Shown: positions 32,977 to 42,070, numbered from the stretch's first letter. The stretch is 64,000 bases of DNA from Chloroflexota bacterium (GCA_004297395.1 SCUO01000049.1:1-64000), one strand, 5' to 3'. Numbers and translations are program-made. The notes: generated from the letters alone by a model not told the origin.

Positions 32977-34467
32977 CTAGCGCCGGCGCGGCTCGAGCTC
33001 CATGAGCGCGCCATCGGCGATCCCGGTCAGCTCTCCGGCCGGCGTCTCCAGGGCCCAGCGGTACGGGGCGGGCGCCCGATACGTCGGGCACGGGTCGGCA
33101 GCGCAGAGCGTCATCGTTTGGACCTTCATACACCGTCCATCTGGGCCAAGAAAGGCGACATCGAGCGGGATCGTCGCGCCCCTCATGAAGAACGCTGCCT
33201 CGACGGGCTCGGGAAACGCGAACAGGAGCCCGTCGATCGTGCCGAGGTCATCGACGCCGGCGAGCCCGCGAGCCCACTCGTCGGGGGCATCGGCCACGGC
33301 CACCAGGTACGTCTCGTCGCCGAGCCTCAGGTCGGCGAGCCCGAGCGATCGGAGCGCCACTGGCACCCCCTGTGCCCCGGCCCCCAGGGCCGCGGCGAGC
33401 AGCCCCTCCAGGGATTCGCCGCCCGGGAAGGCGCGAGGCTGCCATCCGGGCATGAGCCGGTCGAGGAGATACGCCTGGGCCGCACCGAGCTCGTAGTAGC
33501 GGTCTCGGACGGTGCCCGGGACGCTCGAGAGGTCGTCGAGCCAGGCGAGCGCCGCCTGCCAGGTCTGCTCCGGCTCCGCGTACTCGGCGCCGAGGGCGAT
33601 GAAGGCGGCCGATGGCTGGTAGTCCGAGCCGGCGGCCTCGAGGAGCTGGACGTCGGTGTAGCGAGCCAGGCCTTCCGACCATTCGACGGCCTGCTCGAAC
33701 CCGGCGACGTCGCCTGGGCCGTTCGCGCGGCGCGATTCGCGGGCAGCGAGGAAGGCGGAAACCGCCTCGCGAAGCTCAGCGTCGTCGCTCGTGGCGAGTG
33801 CCGCCCGCAGCAGCCGGGCCTCGTCGGCCAGTTGTGACGTGAAGCCGCCAAGGTGCCCGAGCTCGACCGCAAGCTCCATCTCGTCGCCCTCGAAGCCGAA
33901 CCTCGGCAGGTCCATGGCCATCTGCTCGAGCTGATGGACGTGGAACGCCTCGTGCGCCGCCCAGCGGACGTACTGGACATCATCGAGCGTGACCATGCCG
34001 ACGCCGAGCATGCCGTCGAGGAAGGCCTGCAGTTCGACGCGCGGCAGGAGCGCGACGCCGAGGTGATCGCCGAGGAGCTGGACGCCGATGCCAGGTGCCA
34101 GATGACCCGCGCGACGGAGCAGCGGCACGCCGACAACCTCGAACCCGGCCACCGGATCGAACCCCTCGGGCGGCGACGGGTGACCGATGAGGTAGTCGGC
34201 GTCGCCGACCTGGAGGAGGAACGGCGGCCGCTCCTCGCCCCAGCCGTCCCAGACGTTCGGACCAAGGGTCTCGACGACGCGCCAGATCTCCTCGAGCCGG
34301 GCCCAATCCGCGGCGAGGACAGTCTCAGGAGCGGCGCCGGTCGGCGATGCCGAGGCCGTGATGGCGGGCGTCACGGTGGGAGTCGGCGACGCTGTGGTAC
34401 CGCAGCCAGCCAGGGTGAACACCAACGCGACCGCGAGAAGCAGCCTGCCGGATCGGGCGATGACCAT
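32977..34467 (-). CDS. Lipoprotein fusing an HExxH metalloprotease-like domain to DUF192
   Basis: The 496-residue protein has a lipobox (LVFTLAGCG). Its central domain contains HEAFHVHQLEQMA near residue 165, a zinc-binding HExxH, followed by helices with ELGHLGGFTSQLADEARLL. From residue 385 the C-terminus is a DUF192 domain: YLVAVADAPDEWARGLAG, GLLFAFPEPVEAAFFM and IPLDVAFLG. The DUF192 half usually stands alone as a small exported protein. The join suggests the two act on the same target at the cell surface. ATG 34467 overlaps no neighbour. Confidence 0.8.
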   Translation of the reverse strand: MVIARSGRLLLAVALVFTLAGCGTTASPTPTVTPAITASASPTGAAPETVLAADWARLEEIWRVVETLGPNVWDGWGEERPPFLLQVGDADYLIGHPSPPEGFDPVAGFEVVGVPLLRRAGHLAPGIGVQLLGDHLGVALLPRVELQAFLDGMLGVGMVTLDDVQYVRWAAHEAFHVHQLEQMAMDLPRFGFEGDEMELAVELGHLGGFTSQLADEARLLRAALATSDDAELREAVSAFLAARESRRANGPGDVAGFEQAVEWSEGLARYTDVQLLEAAGSDYQPSAAFIALGAEYAEPEQTWQAALAWLDDLSSVPGTVRDRYYELGAAQAYLLDRLMPGWQPRAFPGGESLEGLLAAALGAGAQGVPVALRSLGLADLRLGDETYLVAVADAPDEWARGLAGVDDLGTIDGLLFAFPEPVEAAFFMRGATIPLDVAFLGPDGRCMKVQTMTLCAADPCPTYRAPAPYRWALETPAGELTGIADGALMELEPRRR

Positions 34468-34470
34468 CGT

Positions 34471-35352
34471 TCATGCTCCCGATTCGTCTGCGCGATGGCC
34501 TGACGCGGCTCGCAGGTACACGCTGAGCGCGACGAGACCGATGGCGGTCAGGACGAGCATGACCGGGACGATCTCGGCGGAAGCTGCGGGCGAGGCCGGA
34601 TCGGCGGCGTGGCCGAGCCATTGATCGACGGCGATGCTCAGGGTCTCGATGGCGAGCATGACGAGGAGGCTCCCGGTCAGCAGGAATCCCCAGGCCTTCC
34701 GCTGCCAGAGCAGGACGGCCGTCAGCGCCATGAGCGGCAGGGTGAAGCCGAGATCGAGAATCTGTACGGGTCCGGTCGTCATCCCGGTTCCTGCCAGGAA
34801 GGCCGGTGCCTCGGAGCTGAGGACGGATGGCACGGTTGCCCGCAGCCACAGCATCAGGAACAGCGCGGCATTGATGAGAAGGTAGGCGGCCAATGCCCGG
34901 TTCGGGGTCCGTGGTCCGAACCGGCTCGCGAGTTGTCCGACCTGGATCTGCGGCACGAGGGCCACCAGCGACCAGATCGCGAGCGAGGCGAGCGCCACAT
35001 ACAGGAAGAAGAACGCGTTGAATGGAGTCGCGAACAGGAAAAGGACGGCCTGGTAGGCGATCGAGCCCAAGGCTCCGACCCATGCGACGAGGGCAACAGG
35101 ACCTCTTGCCGTGGACAGCATCGATGCGATCAGCACCGGCACCGTCACAACCCCCATCACGAGGGCTGTCCCTTGGAGATTGCCGACGCTGACCGCAGGG
35201 CCACGGATCAGGTCTCGGGCGAGCAGCGATGTCAGCGTCACGGCCAACGCATCGAGTGCGCATGCTGCCGAAAGCACGTACGACGCGCGTCCGACCCTGT
35301 CCGCACCTGTCGTCATCTCGACCGCCCCGTTCGTACTCGCCGGGGACGCCAT
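34471..35352 (-). CDS. Multi-span membrane protein under a divergent TetR
   Basis: At 293 residues there are about eight hydrophobic helices, e.g. VLSAACALDALAVTLTSLL and LVMGVVTVPVLIASML. I do not recognise the family. ATG 35352 follows a short leader from a TACAAT -10 (minus strand, 35374-35369); ATG 35316 is an alternative with 281 residues. Its promoter overlaps the TACCATAC operator shared with the TetR gene, so it is the likely target of that repressor. Confidence 0.65.
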   Translation of the reverse strand: MASPASTNGAVEMTTGADRVGRASYVLSAACALDALAVTLTSLLARDLIRGPAVSVGNLQGTALVMGVVTVPVLIASMLSTARGPVALVAWVGALGSIAYQAVLFLFATPFNAFFFLYVALASLAIWSLVALVPQIQVGQLASRFGPRTPNRALAAYLLINAALFLMLWLRATVPSVLSSEAPAFLAGTGMTTGPVQILDLGFTLPLMALTAVLLWQRKAWGFLLTGSLLVMLAIETLSIAVDQWLGHAADPASPAASAEIVPVMLVLTAIGLVALSVYLRAASGHRADESGA

Positions 35353-35372
35353 CTTCGCTATCGCCGCGATTG

Positions 35373-35394
35373 TACCATACTGACTCGTATGGTA
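35373..35394. promoter_or_regulatory. TetR operator overlapping the regulator's start codon
   Basis: TACCATAC (35373-35380), TGACTC, GTATGGTA (35387-35394) form an 8-bp perfect inverted repeat. It overlaps the minus-strand -10 (TACAAT) by two bases and includes the ATG (35389-35391) of the TetR gene. Repression of both genes from one site is the natural reading. Confidence 0.7.
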
Positions 35395-36045
35395 TCTCGC
35401 CGATCCCCACGCAGGGTGGCGTCCGAGGCCTCCGGGAGGCGCGGCCGACCACGCAGCACCAGGGCGGACGAGGTGATCCTGGCAGCGACGATTGAGATCC
35501 TCGCTGAACGCGGCGTGCGCGGCCTGAACGTCGACCTGGTCGCGGCTCGTGCCCACGCAGGGAAGGACACGATCTATCGGCGCTGGCCCACGCGTGCCCG
35601 GCTCGTCCACGACGCGCTGGCCCGCGCCGCGGCAGTGGCAGTCCCCGTCCCCGATACCGGCAAGGTCGAGGACGACCTTGTTGCCTATCTCGATGACGTG
35701 GCGCGGTTTCTGTCGGAAAGCCCGTTCGGGCGGATCGCGGCCTCGGTCATTGGGGCGGCGATCGATGACGAGGCCCTCGACGTAGCCGCCCGCGCTTTCT
35801 GGGTCGAGCGTCGAGCCGTGGCGGGATCGATCATCGAGCGCGCGGTCGCGCGTCGGGAAGTGCTCGCCGAGGGCCCGGTCGACCTGCTCGTGGAACTTCT
35901 CGTCGGGCCCATCTACTACCGGTGGCTCGTGATGCGCGCACCGACCGATGTCGTCCGGATCCGCGAGATCGTCCGGCGCGTCCTGGGCCGGAACAGCGAC
36001 GTGCCGTTTGACCGTGCTCGGCCGAATGCCGTCGATCCGGACTGA
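35389..36045 (+). CDS. TetR/AcrR family regulator
   Basis: The 218-residue protein has a basic N-tail (SGRRGRPRSTRADEVILAAT) and the HTH GVRGLNVDLVAARAHAGKDT followed by IYRRWPTRARL, then a helical ligand domain. ATG 35389 lies within its own operator and leaves no room for a ribosome site, which suggests a leaderless mRNA. A downstream GTG (35416) is an alternative. It probably represses itself and the divergent membrane protein gene. Confidence 0.85.
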   Translation: MVSRRSPRRVASEASGRRGRPRSTRADEVILAATIEILAERGVRGLNVDLVAARAHAGKDTIYRRWPTRARLVHDALARAAAVAVPVPDTGKVEDDLVAYLDDVARFLSESPFGRIAASVIGAAIDDEALDVAARAFWVERRAVAGSIIERAVARREVLAEGPVDLLVELLVGPIYYRWLVMRAPTDVVRIREIVRRVLGRNSDVPFDRARPNAVDPD

Positions 36046-36248
36046 CCTCGATCAGTCGTGGGTCGCCCGCGTCGATAACGACGTAGGTCGGGCGCCAAGG
36101 ACAGATGCTCCATTTGCTCGAGCGCAGGCGTGCAAACGCGACGGCGCGACTCCACGGGCGTTGCCCACGGAGCGTCGGTACCCGAGCCCAACGGTCGCGC
36201 GTCGGGTGACGCACACAGGCCACCCAAGTGCTTGGTATTCTTCGTGCC

Positions 36249-36491
36249 ATGAGAACTACCATCGACAAGGCCGGACGCTTGGTCATCCCTCGCGCGTTGA
36301 GGGATCGGATCGGCCTCGTCGGTGGCGGCGAGGTCGAGCTCGAGCTCGACGGCTCCGCGGTTCGCATCGAGCCGGTTTCCGGCAGCGATCTCAAGGATGT
36401 GGCCGGCCTGCTGGTCATTCCGGCGACCGGCATCCCGCTCACCGGCAATCTCGTGCGCGAGCTCATCGATGCCGACCGACACGGACGCTGA
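36249..36491 (+). CDS. AbrB/MazE-type antitoxin
   Basis: The 80-residue protein begins MRTTIDKAGRLVIPRALRDR, the swapped-hairpin DNA-binding domain of SpoVT-AbrB antitoxins, then ELELDGSAVRIEPV and an acidic tail likely to contact the toxin. TATTCT (36236-36241) lies seven bases before ATG 36249, so transcription may start at or near the start codon (leaderless). The toxin gene overlaps its last 23 bases. Confidence 0.88.
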   Translation: MRTTIDKAGRLVIPRALRDRIGLVGGGEVELELDGSAVRIEPVSGSDLKDVAGLLVIPATGIPLTGNLVRELIDADRHGR

Positions 36492-36906
36492 CAGCGAGGT
36501 CGTGCTGCTCGATACGAGCGTCGCGATCGCCGTGATCGTCGAGGACCACGAGTTCCATGCCTCGGCGCTGGAGCTCGTCCAGGGCCGCCGCCTTGGGCTT
36601 GCAGGCCACGCGTGGTTCGAGACGTATTCGGTCCTGACCCGGCTCCCCGGCGCGAACCGTCGGTCGCCGGCAGATGCACTTCGGCTGCTCGCCCACAACT
36701 TCGCCTCGTCCGAGTTCCTCGGTGAAGACGAGTCGCTTGCGCTTGGGCGGGAAATCGCCCGCCTCGGCGTCTCGGGCGGCGCCGTCTACGACGCCCTTGT
36801 CGGAGCGGCCGCGCGTCAGCATGGTCGGCGCCTCGTCTCGGCCGATGTGCGCGCGCAACCCGTGTACGAGGCGCTCGGCGTCGGGCTCGAGGTGATTCGC
36901 GCGTAG
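36469..36906 (+). CDS. PIN-domain toxin (VapC-like ribonuclease)
   Basis: This 145-residue protein has the four acidic residues of the PIN active site: D15 in VVLLDTSVAIA, E51 in HAWFETYSVLTRL, D108 in AVYDALVG and D126 in LVSADVRA. PIN toxins cleave tRNA or rRNA at specific sites and are held by the partner antitoxin. ATG 36469 overlaps the antitoxin by 23 bases; a GTG at 36502 is possible. This is a complete toxin-antitoxin pair. Confidence 0.88.
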   Translation: MPTDTDADSEVVLLDTSVAIAVIVEDHEFHASALELVQGRRLGLAGHAWFETYSVLTRLPGANRRSPADALRLLAHNFASSEFLGEDESLALGREIARLGVSGGAVYDALVGAAARQHGRRLVSADVRAQPVYEALGVGLEVIRA

Positions 36907-36994
36907 CGCCGTAGATCCCCGGCCCCCGGTCCGCGACATGGCTGCCCGGCGCACCGAACCCCGCGGCCCAATCGGCGAAGCCACTAGCACAGGG

Positions 36995-37027
36995 CAGCAG
37001 TGCCGCCCCGTCGGAGCGGCACTGCTG
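36995..37027. terminator. Strong hairpin between convergent genes
   Basis: CAGCAGTGCCGC pairs perfectly with GCGGCACTGCTG (12 bp) around a nine-base loop. It lies between the toxin gene and the minus-strand secreted protein gene and can serve both. Confidence 0.7.
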
Positions 37028-37092
37028 GGTGGGTTGCGGCGATGCCAGGCGGCTATCGCGGCCAGTTGTCCGGATGCAGTTCCCGGCGCGCG

Positions 37093-38592
37093 CTACGGGG
37101 CGACTGCCACCCCCGCCGGCAGGTTCTGCTCGGTGACGAGGGCCGTCACGCTGCTGCCGTCCATGTTCGCGCGCACGATGGTGCCGTTGTTGGCGTTGGC
37201 CCAGTACAGGTGACTTCCGTCGACCGCCAGGCCGTCCGGATGCGGCTGGCTGGAGGCGAGGGTCGTCACGCCGGAGCCGTCCAGGTTCGCCCGCATGATC
37301 GCCCCGGTGGCGCCTTCGTTGGCGCCGGTGTTCGCCCAGTAGAGGTGGTCACCATAGACGGCGATCGCAAAGGGGTATGTCTGCCCGGAGACGAGCGTCG
37401 TCATGCCGGTGCCGTCCAGGTTCGCCCGCATGATCCGGCCGTCGCCGACGATGTCGCCCCAGTAGATGTGGCTGCCGTCCACCGCGATCGTGGCCGGCTG
37501 GAGCTGGCCGGTCCCGTCAACGAGCGTCGTGACGTTGCTGCCGTCCAGGTTCGCCCGCATGATCGTCTGGCCCTGGAGGTTCGTCCAGTACAGGTGGGTG
37601 GCATCCACCGCCACCCCGTACGGATGGGACTGCCCTGAGACGAGCGCCGTGACGTTGCTGCCGTCCAGGTTGGCCCGCATGATCGTGTCGGCGCCGATGT
37701 TCGCCCAGTAGAGATGGCTTCCGTCAACCGCGACCCCGAACGGGCTGTCCTGGCCGGTCACCAGGGTGTGCGCGCCGGTGCCGTCCGGGTTGGCTGCCAT
37801 GATCTTGCCGTCCGAGAAGCTGGCCCAGTACAGCCCACTACCCGGGATGAAGCCCTCCGCGAACGCCTGGTTCGAGTCCGACGACGCGCCCTCCGGATTG
37901 ATGGCCTCTACCAGGTAGTACGTGCCCACGGTGGGCGCGGGCGTGACGTCGAAGGCCATGGCCGTCGTGGTCCCGAGCTCTGTGTGGGGGCCGCTCGGCG
38001 ACGTCGAGCTCAGGACGACGTAGTGGTCGACCGTTCCGACAGACGGGGCCGCCCATGTCAGGTACACATACGCGACGTCGACCGTCCCGGATACAAGGTC
38101 AGCAGTCAGGTCGGTCGGCGCGCTCGGCGGGACCATTTCGTGAATGGTCAGTGTGGCCGTGCTCTGCGCCCCGGCCGTCCAGCCGCGGCTCGTCGTGCTC
38201 AGCGTCACGTTGACGGTCTCATCCGGCTCGTCGAGCACGCGGTCGACGAGGATCGGCACGCAGGCGCTGCCTTGGCTCGCCCCTCTCCCGAATGCGACCG
38301 TCGTGCTGACCGGGGTGTAGTCGACGCCCGCCGAGGCAGTGCCGTCACTGGTCGTGACCGTGACGACAGGCGCCTTGCCCTTGGTCACGGAACGCACGAC
38401 CCAGACGCACGCGCTGTCCACACCCTCGACGACCTCGTAGGTCGCGCCGGTGAAGTTGACCGTCTGCTCGGGCTTGGGTGTCGGCGCGGCCCCCGCAACG
38501 CCGGCGGTGGCGAGCACGAGCGCCATGGCGGTGGCGGTCACCGCGAAGGCGGTGAACCACGACCGATGCCTGCCGGTACCGATGAACGTCAT
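37093..38592 (-). CDS. Secreted Calx-beta / FN3 / YWTD-propeller protein
   Basis: The 499-residue protein has a signal peptide (ALVLATAGVAGAAP). A Calx-beta-like domain follows (GTASAGVDYTPVSTTVAFGRG, then DEPDETVNVTLS), then a fibronectin-III-like domain (PSAPTDLTADLV ... VDHYVVLSS). Last come at least six YWTD/LDL-receptor-B-type repeats of about 43 residues, such as HLYWANIGADTIMRANLDGS and its variants. The repeats form a six-bladed propeller, normally a protein-binding surface. No anchor is seen at the C-terminus, so it should be released or held non-covalently. Confidence 0.85.
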   Translation of the reverse strand: MTFIGTGRHRSWFTAFAVTATAMALVLATAGVAGAAPTPKPEQTVNFTGATYEVVEGVDSACVWVVRSVTKGKAPVVTVTTSDGTASAGVDYTPVSTTVAFGRGASQGSACVPILVDRVLDEPDETVNVTLSTTSRGWTAGAQSTATLTIHEMVPPSAPTDLTADLVSGTVDVAYVYLTWAAPSVGTVDHYVVLSSTSPSGPHTELGTTTAMAFDVTPAPTVGTYYLVEAINPEGASSDSNQAFAEGFIPGSGLYWASFSDGKIMAANPDGTGAHTLVTGQDSPFGVAVDGSHLYWANIGADTIMRANLDGSNVTALVSGQSHPYGVAVDATHLYWTNLQGQTIMRANLDGSNVTTLVDGTGQLQPATIAVDGSHIYWGDIVGDGRIMRANLDGTGMTTLVSGQTYPFAIAVYGDHLYWANTGANEGATGAIMRANLDGSGVTTLASSQPHPDGLAVDGSHLYWANANNGTIVRANMDGSSVTALVTEQNLPAGVAVAP

Positions 38593-38846
38593 GGTGAACC
38601 ACGCTCCTCTTGGGGCGGCTCCCCGAGTCGAGCGACAGCGTCGGCTGGGAGAGTCCCGGTGTTCCAATCGCGCGACCACGGTCGGGCGCGCACTGGAGCA
38701 CTGTCGGTCTGAACACGACGCGCAACATCCGTAGCAGTACGGGGTTCGCTACGGCATCCGACCCCCGCATACGGGCTCGCACCCCAGAACCCGACCCCGT
38801 ACGGATACGGATGCGAGCGAGCCAAGCCTTCCCATACCGTGCCCCT

Positions 38847-39392
38847 ATGGACCCCAACGACCGCCCCCGCTCAGGGTTGGCGACCGACCAGCCGGCAACG
38901 AGCGACACGGCTTCGGCACTGGCCAATGCCACGGAGATCCTGGCGCGGGCCGCTGCTGACGAGGCGGCGGCGGTCGAGGCGCATGCGCGATTCCGTCGTG
39001 AGGGAGCGCCAACACTCCCGCCGGACGAACGAATCTCGCCGCTGCTGGAACCAGGCGAGCGCGTGATCGCAGTCCGGCACGCCGTGCTGCTCGACCGCCG
39101 CGAACCCGCTCCCGGCGCTCGGTTCACCCCCGGCGTGGCCGGGACCCTGTACGTCACGTCACAACGCCTGGTGCTCGTCGGTCGGCTGACACTGCCGTTC
39201 GCCATCGACGAGATCGAGGACGCCATCGTGACGGGCGAACGCCTCCTGCTCGTCCTGCGCGACGGCCACGGGGTGGCCCTCCAGGTCGCGCAGCCGCGCC
39301 TCCTGTGGGTCGAGATCGCGGCGGCGCGCGGACCCGCGAGGGCCGGTCAGGGCTCGGGGTCGAAGGACGGTCCCCGGCCGGCTGTCCGGTAG
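38847..39392 (+). CDS. Hypothetical protein with PH/GRAM-like domain
   Basis: This 181-residue protein has an Ala-rich helical N-terminus (ASALANATEILARAAADEAA). A beta-rich part follows (GERVIAVRHAVLLDRR, GTLYVTSQRLVLVGRL, AIDEIEDAIVTGERLLLVLR), whose TLYVTSQRLVLVG motif is typical of PH-like/GRAM domains. Function is unknown. Its 3' end overlaps the convergent LuxR regulator by 46 bases, so the last residues may be untranslated tail-like sequence. Confidence 0.65.
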   Translation: MDPNDRPRSGLATDQPATSDTASALANATEILARAAADEAAAVEAHARFRREGAPTLPPDERISPLLEPGERVIAVRHAVLLDRREPAPGARFTPGVAGTLYVTSQRLVLVGRLTLPFAIDEIEDAIVTGERLLLVLRDGHGVALQVAQPRLLWVEIAAARGPARAGQGSGSKDGPRPAVR

Positions 39393-40045
39393 CGACGCGC
39401 CGCCTCGGCCCGGTTTCTCGCTCGGAGCTTGTGAAGGATGCTGCTGACGTGCATCTCGACGGTGCGCGGCGAGAGGGTCAGGATGCCGGCGATCTCGTGA
39501 TCGGTGAGGCCCTCGGCGAGCCGCTGGAGGACCTCCGCTTCCCGTGGCGTGAGCGTACCGAGCGCCGGGTCGGCGGCGCTCGCCGCGGAGAAGCCCGGGC
39601 GCGAAGTCTCGACCAGGTGTTGGACGAGGCGGGCGGCGGTCCGTCGTGACATTGCCAGCTCGCCCTCGATGGCGGCCCGCACCGCGCGCGCGAGCCCGCC
39701 GACCGAGAGGTCTTTGGTGAGATAGCCTGCGGCGCCGAAGCGCATGGCGTCGAGCAGATGGCGGTCCTCGCGCGAGGCGGTCAGCATCAGGATGCGGGTC
39801 CCGGACAGCCGAGGCGCAAGCTCGCGCACCAGCGCGAGCCCGTCCATGCCGGGCAGCTCGATATCGACGAGCAGCACGTCGGGCCGGACCATTGGCGCGA
39901 GCTCGAGCGCTTCCTCGGCGCTCGCCACCTCGCCGACCACGGCGAGGTCGGCCGCCTCGAGCGCCTGGCGGACCGCGCTGCGCACCAGCGGGTGATCGTC
40001 GACGACCATGACCCGAATGCGGGCGCGTGCTGGCGTCGTCGTCAT
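39347..40045 (-). CDS. NarL/LuxR-type response regulator
   Basis: The 232-residue protein has a receiver domain (VMVVDDHPLVRSAV, phospho-Asp in VLLVDIELPGMDG, Lys in GYLTKDLS) and a C-terminal LuxR helix-turn-helix (LTPREAEVLQRLAEGLTDHE, then LSPRTVEMHVSSILHKL). The start overlaps the kinase stop by four bases, so it is the kinase's partner. Its target genes are unknown. Confidence 0.93.
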   Translation of the reverse strand: MTTTPARARIRVMVVDDHPLVRSAVRQALEAADLAVVGEVASAEEALELAPMVRPDVLLVDIELPGMDGLALVRELAPRLSGTRILMLTASREDRHLLDAMRFGAAGYLTKDLSVGGLARAVRAAIEGELAMSRRTAARLVQHLVETSRPGFSAASAADPALGTLTPREAEVLQRLAEGLTDHEIAGILTLSPRTVEMHVSSILHKLRARNRAEAARRYRTAGRGPSFDPEP

Positions 40046-41727
40046 GCCACGTGTGCCTCGACCGCCGCCGCGGCAACGGGCACGCGGAGGCCTATGCGCG
40101 TCCCCTTCTGCGGCGCCGACTCGATCTCGAGCTCCGCGCCGATCTGGGCCGCTCGCTCGCGCATCCCGGCCAGGCCGAAGGCACTGTCGCCGACCATGTC
40201 TGGATCGAAGCCACGGCCGTTGTCGCGGATTTCCAGCACCACGCAGCCGTCATCCACCCCGCCGCGGACGCGCACCACCGTCGCATCAGCATGGCGCCGC
40301 ACGTTGGTCAGGGCCTCCTGCATGATGCGCAGCGCCTCGGCTTCGGCACGGGATTGCAGCGCCGGCAGCGTGGTGTCGCAGTCGAGCTCGACGCAGAGCC
40401 CGAAGCGATCCTCGAAATCCTCGAGCGCTCGCGACAGGAGCTCTCGCAGCGACACGTTGGTCGCGCTCGGTGCGCGCATCGTGGCCACCGCCTGGCGCGC
40501 CTCTGCGATTCCTGCGTCGACTGCCGCCGTCACCTCGTCGGTGAGCGCCTGTGCCTCCGGGCCGAGCTCCGGTTGGGCGGCGAGGCGCGTCGCCTTGAGC
40601 TTGGCCAGCCAGAGGTCCTGGGCCAAGCCATCATGCAGCTCGCGGGCCAGCCGCTCGCGCTCGGCCGCCACGGCGAGCGCCCGTTCCTGCTGCACGAGTT
40701 GACCTTCGAGCCGGCGCAACTCGGTGATGTCGTGGATGGTGACGAGCCGTCCGATGGGCCTGTCCTGCCAGTCAGTGAGCACGATTGCGCTGACTTCGCA
40801 GGTTCGCTGCCCGTCGTCGTTGTAGAGGACGATCTCGGACGGCGTCGACAAATCCGCGATGAAGGCAGCCAGTTCCACTCGCTCCCCGGCTGACTCGCGA
40901 ATCGGATGCCACACGACCGCCTGGGTGGGCGCCACCAGCAACCGGCGCGCGGCGGCATTGGCGTCAACGGTGCGGCCCCTGTCGTCGAGCACCAGCATCG
41001 CATCGGGCATGCGCTCGAGCATCGTCTGGCGGGACACGGGGACGAGGTCGAACAGGCGGAAGCGGACGAGCGCGATCGCATACATGCCCGCCACGATGTC
41101 GAAGCTGACGACACCCGCCACGATGTTCGGCACATAGACGATGTTGAAGACGCCCAGCGGATAGAGCACGCGAATCGCCACCTGGCCGAGGAGGATCAAG
41201 GCGACCGGGGCGCGGTGGGCCGCCGAGCGCACGAAGAGCAGCACGAAGATCGCTGTGGAGAGGACGAACACGGCAGTCGCGAAGCCGCCAAACGCCATGC
41301 CGAGCGTGGTTCGGTCCCCCTGGATCTCGCCGTTCGCGACGATGCCGCGCCACAGCAGGCTGCCGCCAGCCACGAATTCGAGCACGACGTGGACGACCAC
41401 CACGGCTGCGAGGATCCCGGCGACCGGGCGGGTCAGCCATCGCTCGAGCCCGGCGTACTGCACGGCGAACCAGAACGCGAGGACCACGCCCGGGAGCGTC
41501 AGTGCATCCCGGAAGACGAACCAGAAGCGTTGCTGCGCCACGTCGCTTGCTGCCACTTCGGCGGCGGCACCGAGGCACCAGCCCACCAGGAGGAACGCCA
41601 CCGCCGCAAGCGTCAGCGCCCCCTTGGTCTCGGAGCGGCGGTGCCACAGGTAGAGGCCGATCGCGGCGATGAACGCCGCGGATCCGAGGATCGGCCAGAG
41701 CAACGGGTCGTAGTGGTAGGCACTCAC
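40042..41727 (-). CDS. 7TM sensor histidine kinase with PAS domain (HisKA_3)
   Basis: At 561 residues from GTG 41727 it has seven N-terminal helices (7TMR-HisK type), a PAS domain (MLERMPDAMLVLDDRGRTVD), the H-box RERLARELHDGLAQDLW and the ATPase N/G boxes (MQEALTNVRRHADA, DNGRGFDPD, GLAGMRERA). A TTG at 41787 in the same frame would add 20 residues without hydrophobic character. It phosphorylates the LuxR regulator encoded next. Confidence 0.9.
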   Translation of the reverse strand: MSAYHYDPLLWPILGSAAFIAAIGLYLWHRRSETKGALTLAAVAFLLVGWCLGAAAEVAASDVAQQRFWFVFRDALTLPGVVLAFWFAVQYAGLERWLTRPVAGILAAVVVVHVVLEFVAGGSLLWRGIVANGEIQGDRTTLGMAFGGFATAVFVLSTAIFVLLFVRSAAHRAPVALILLGQVAIRVLYPLGVFNIVYVPNIVAGVVSFDIVAGMYAIALVRFRLFDLVPVSRQTMLERMPDAMLVLDDRGRTVDANAAARRLLVAPTQAVVWHPIRESAGERVELAAFIADLSTPSEIVLYNDDGQRTCEVSAIVLTDWQDRPIGRLVTIHDITELRRLEGQLVQQERALAVAAERERLARELHDGLAQDLWLAKLKATRLAAQPELGPEAQALTDEVTAAVDAGIAEARQAVATMRAPSATNVSLRELLSRALEDFEDRFGLCVELDCDTTLPALQSRAEAEALRIMQEALTNVRRHADATVVRVRGGVDDGCVVLEIRDNGRGFDPDMVGDSAFGLAGMRERAAQIGAELEIESAPQKGTRIGLRVPVAAAAVEAHVA

Positions 41728-42070
41728 GGACGCGCTGTCCGAGCGAGGCGGTCTCCGGGCCCGCTCCAGCCGCGGAACGAGCGCCAACTACGGCGATCGA
41801 CGCTTTCCCGGCACATGGAATCCCGAACGCGCCTCAATCGTCGCCCCTCCTGAGCCACCCCCGCTACGTTCTCGATACCCTGCGATGGGACGAACGCGCC
41901 AGAGCCATTGCGCCCCAACGCTGGCGACGGTCCGGGTGGAGTGGCCAGCCGCGCGCTCAACTCCGGTCGGGCGCACGACTCGAGGGCCTGATCGGACACG
42001 GGCGCACTCGAGTGCCGCGACGGCTGAACGGGCATTCGTGCCCAAAGGGGACGGTCGGGGTCCGGCCGGG
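41728..42070. other. Intergenic region containing the third dispersed repeat
   Basis: About 340 bases between the kinase gene and an SRPBCC gene on the same strand. No gene is supported. The repeat core at 41949 is the only structure recognised. Confidence 0.5.
41949..41978. repeat. Dispersed repeat, copy 3 (core only)
   Basis: CCGCGCGCTCAACTCC-GGTCGGGCGCA differs from the first copy by one base over the first 23. The upstream arm found in copies 1 and 2 is not recognisable here. Confidence 0.6.

Noticed and set aside
37093-37850. Direct DNA repeats that might be a CRISPR array
   Set aside because: The units are about 129 bases, in frame and encode YWTD propeller blades; there are no short repeats with unique spacers anywhere in the window.
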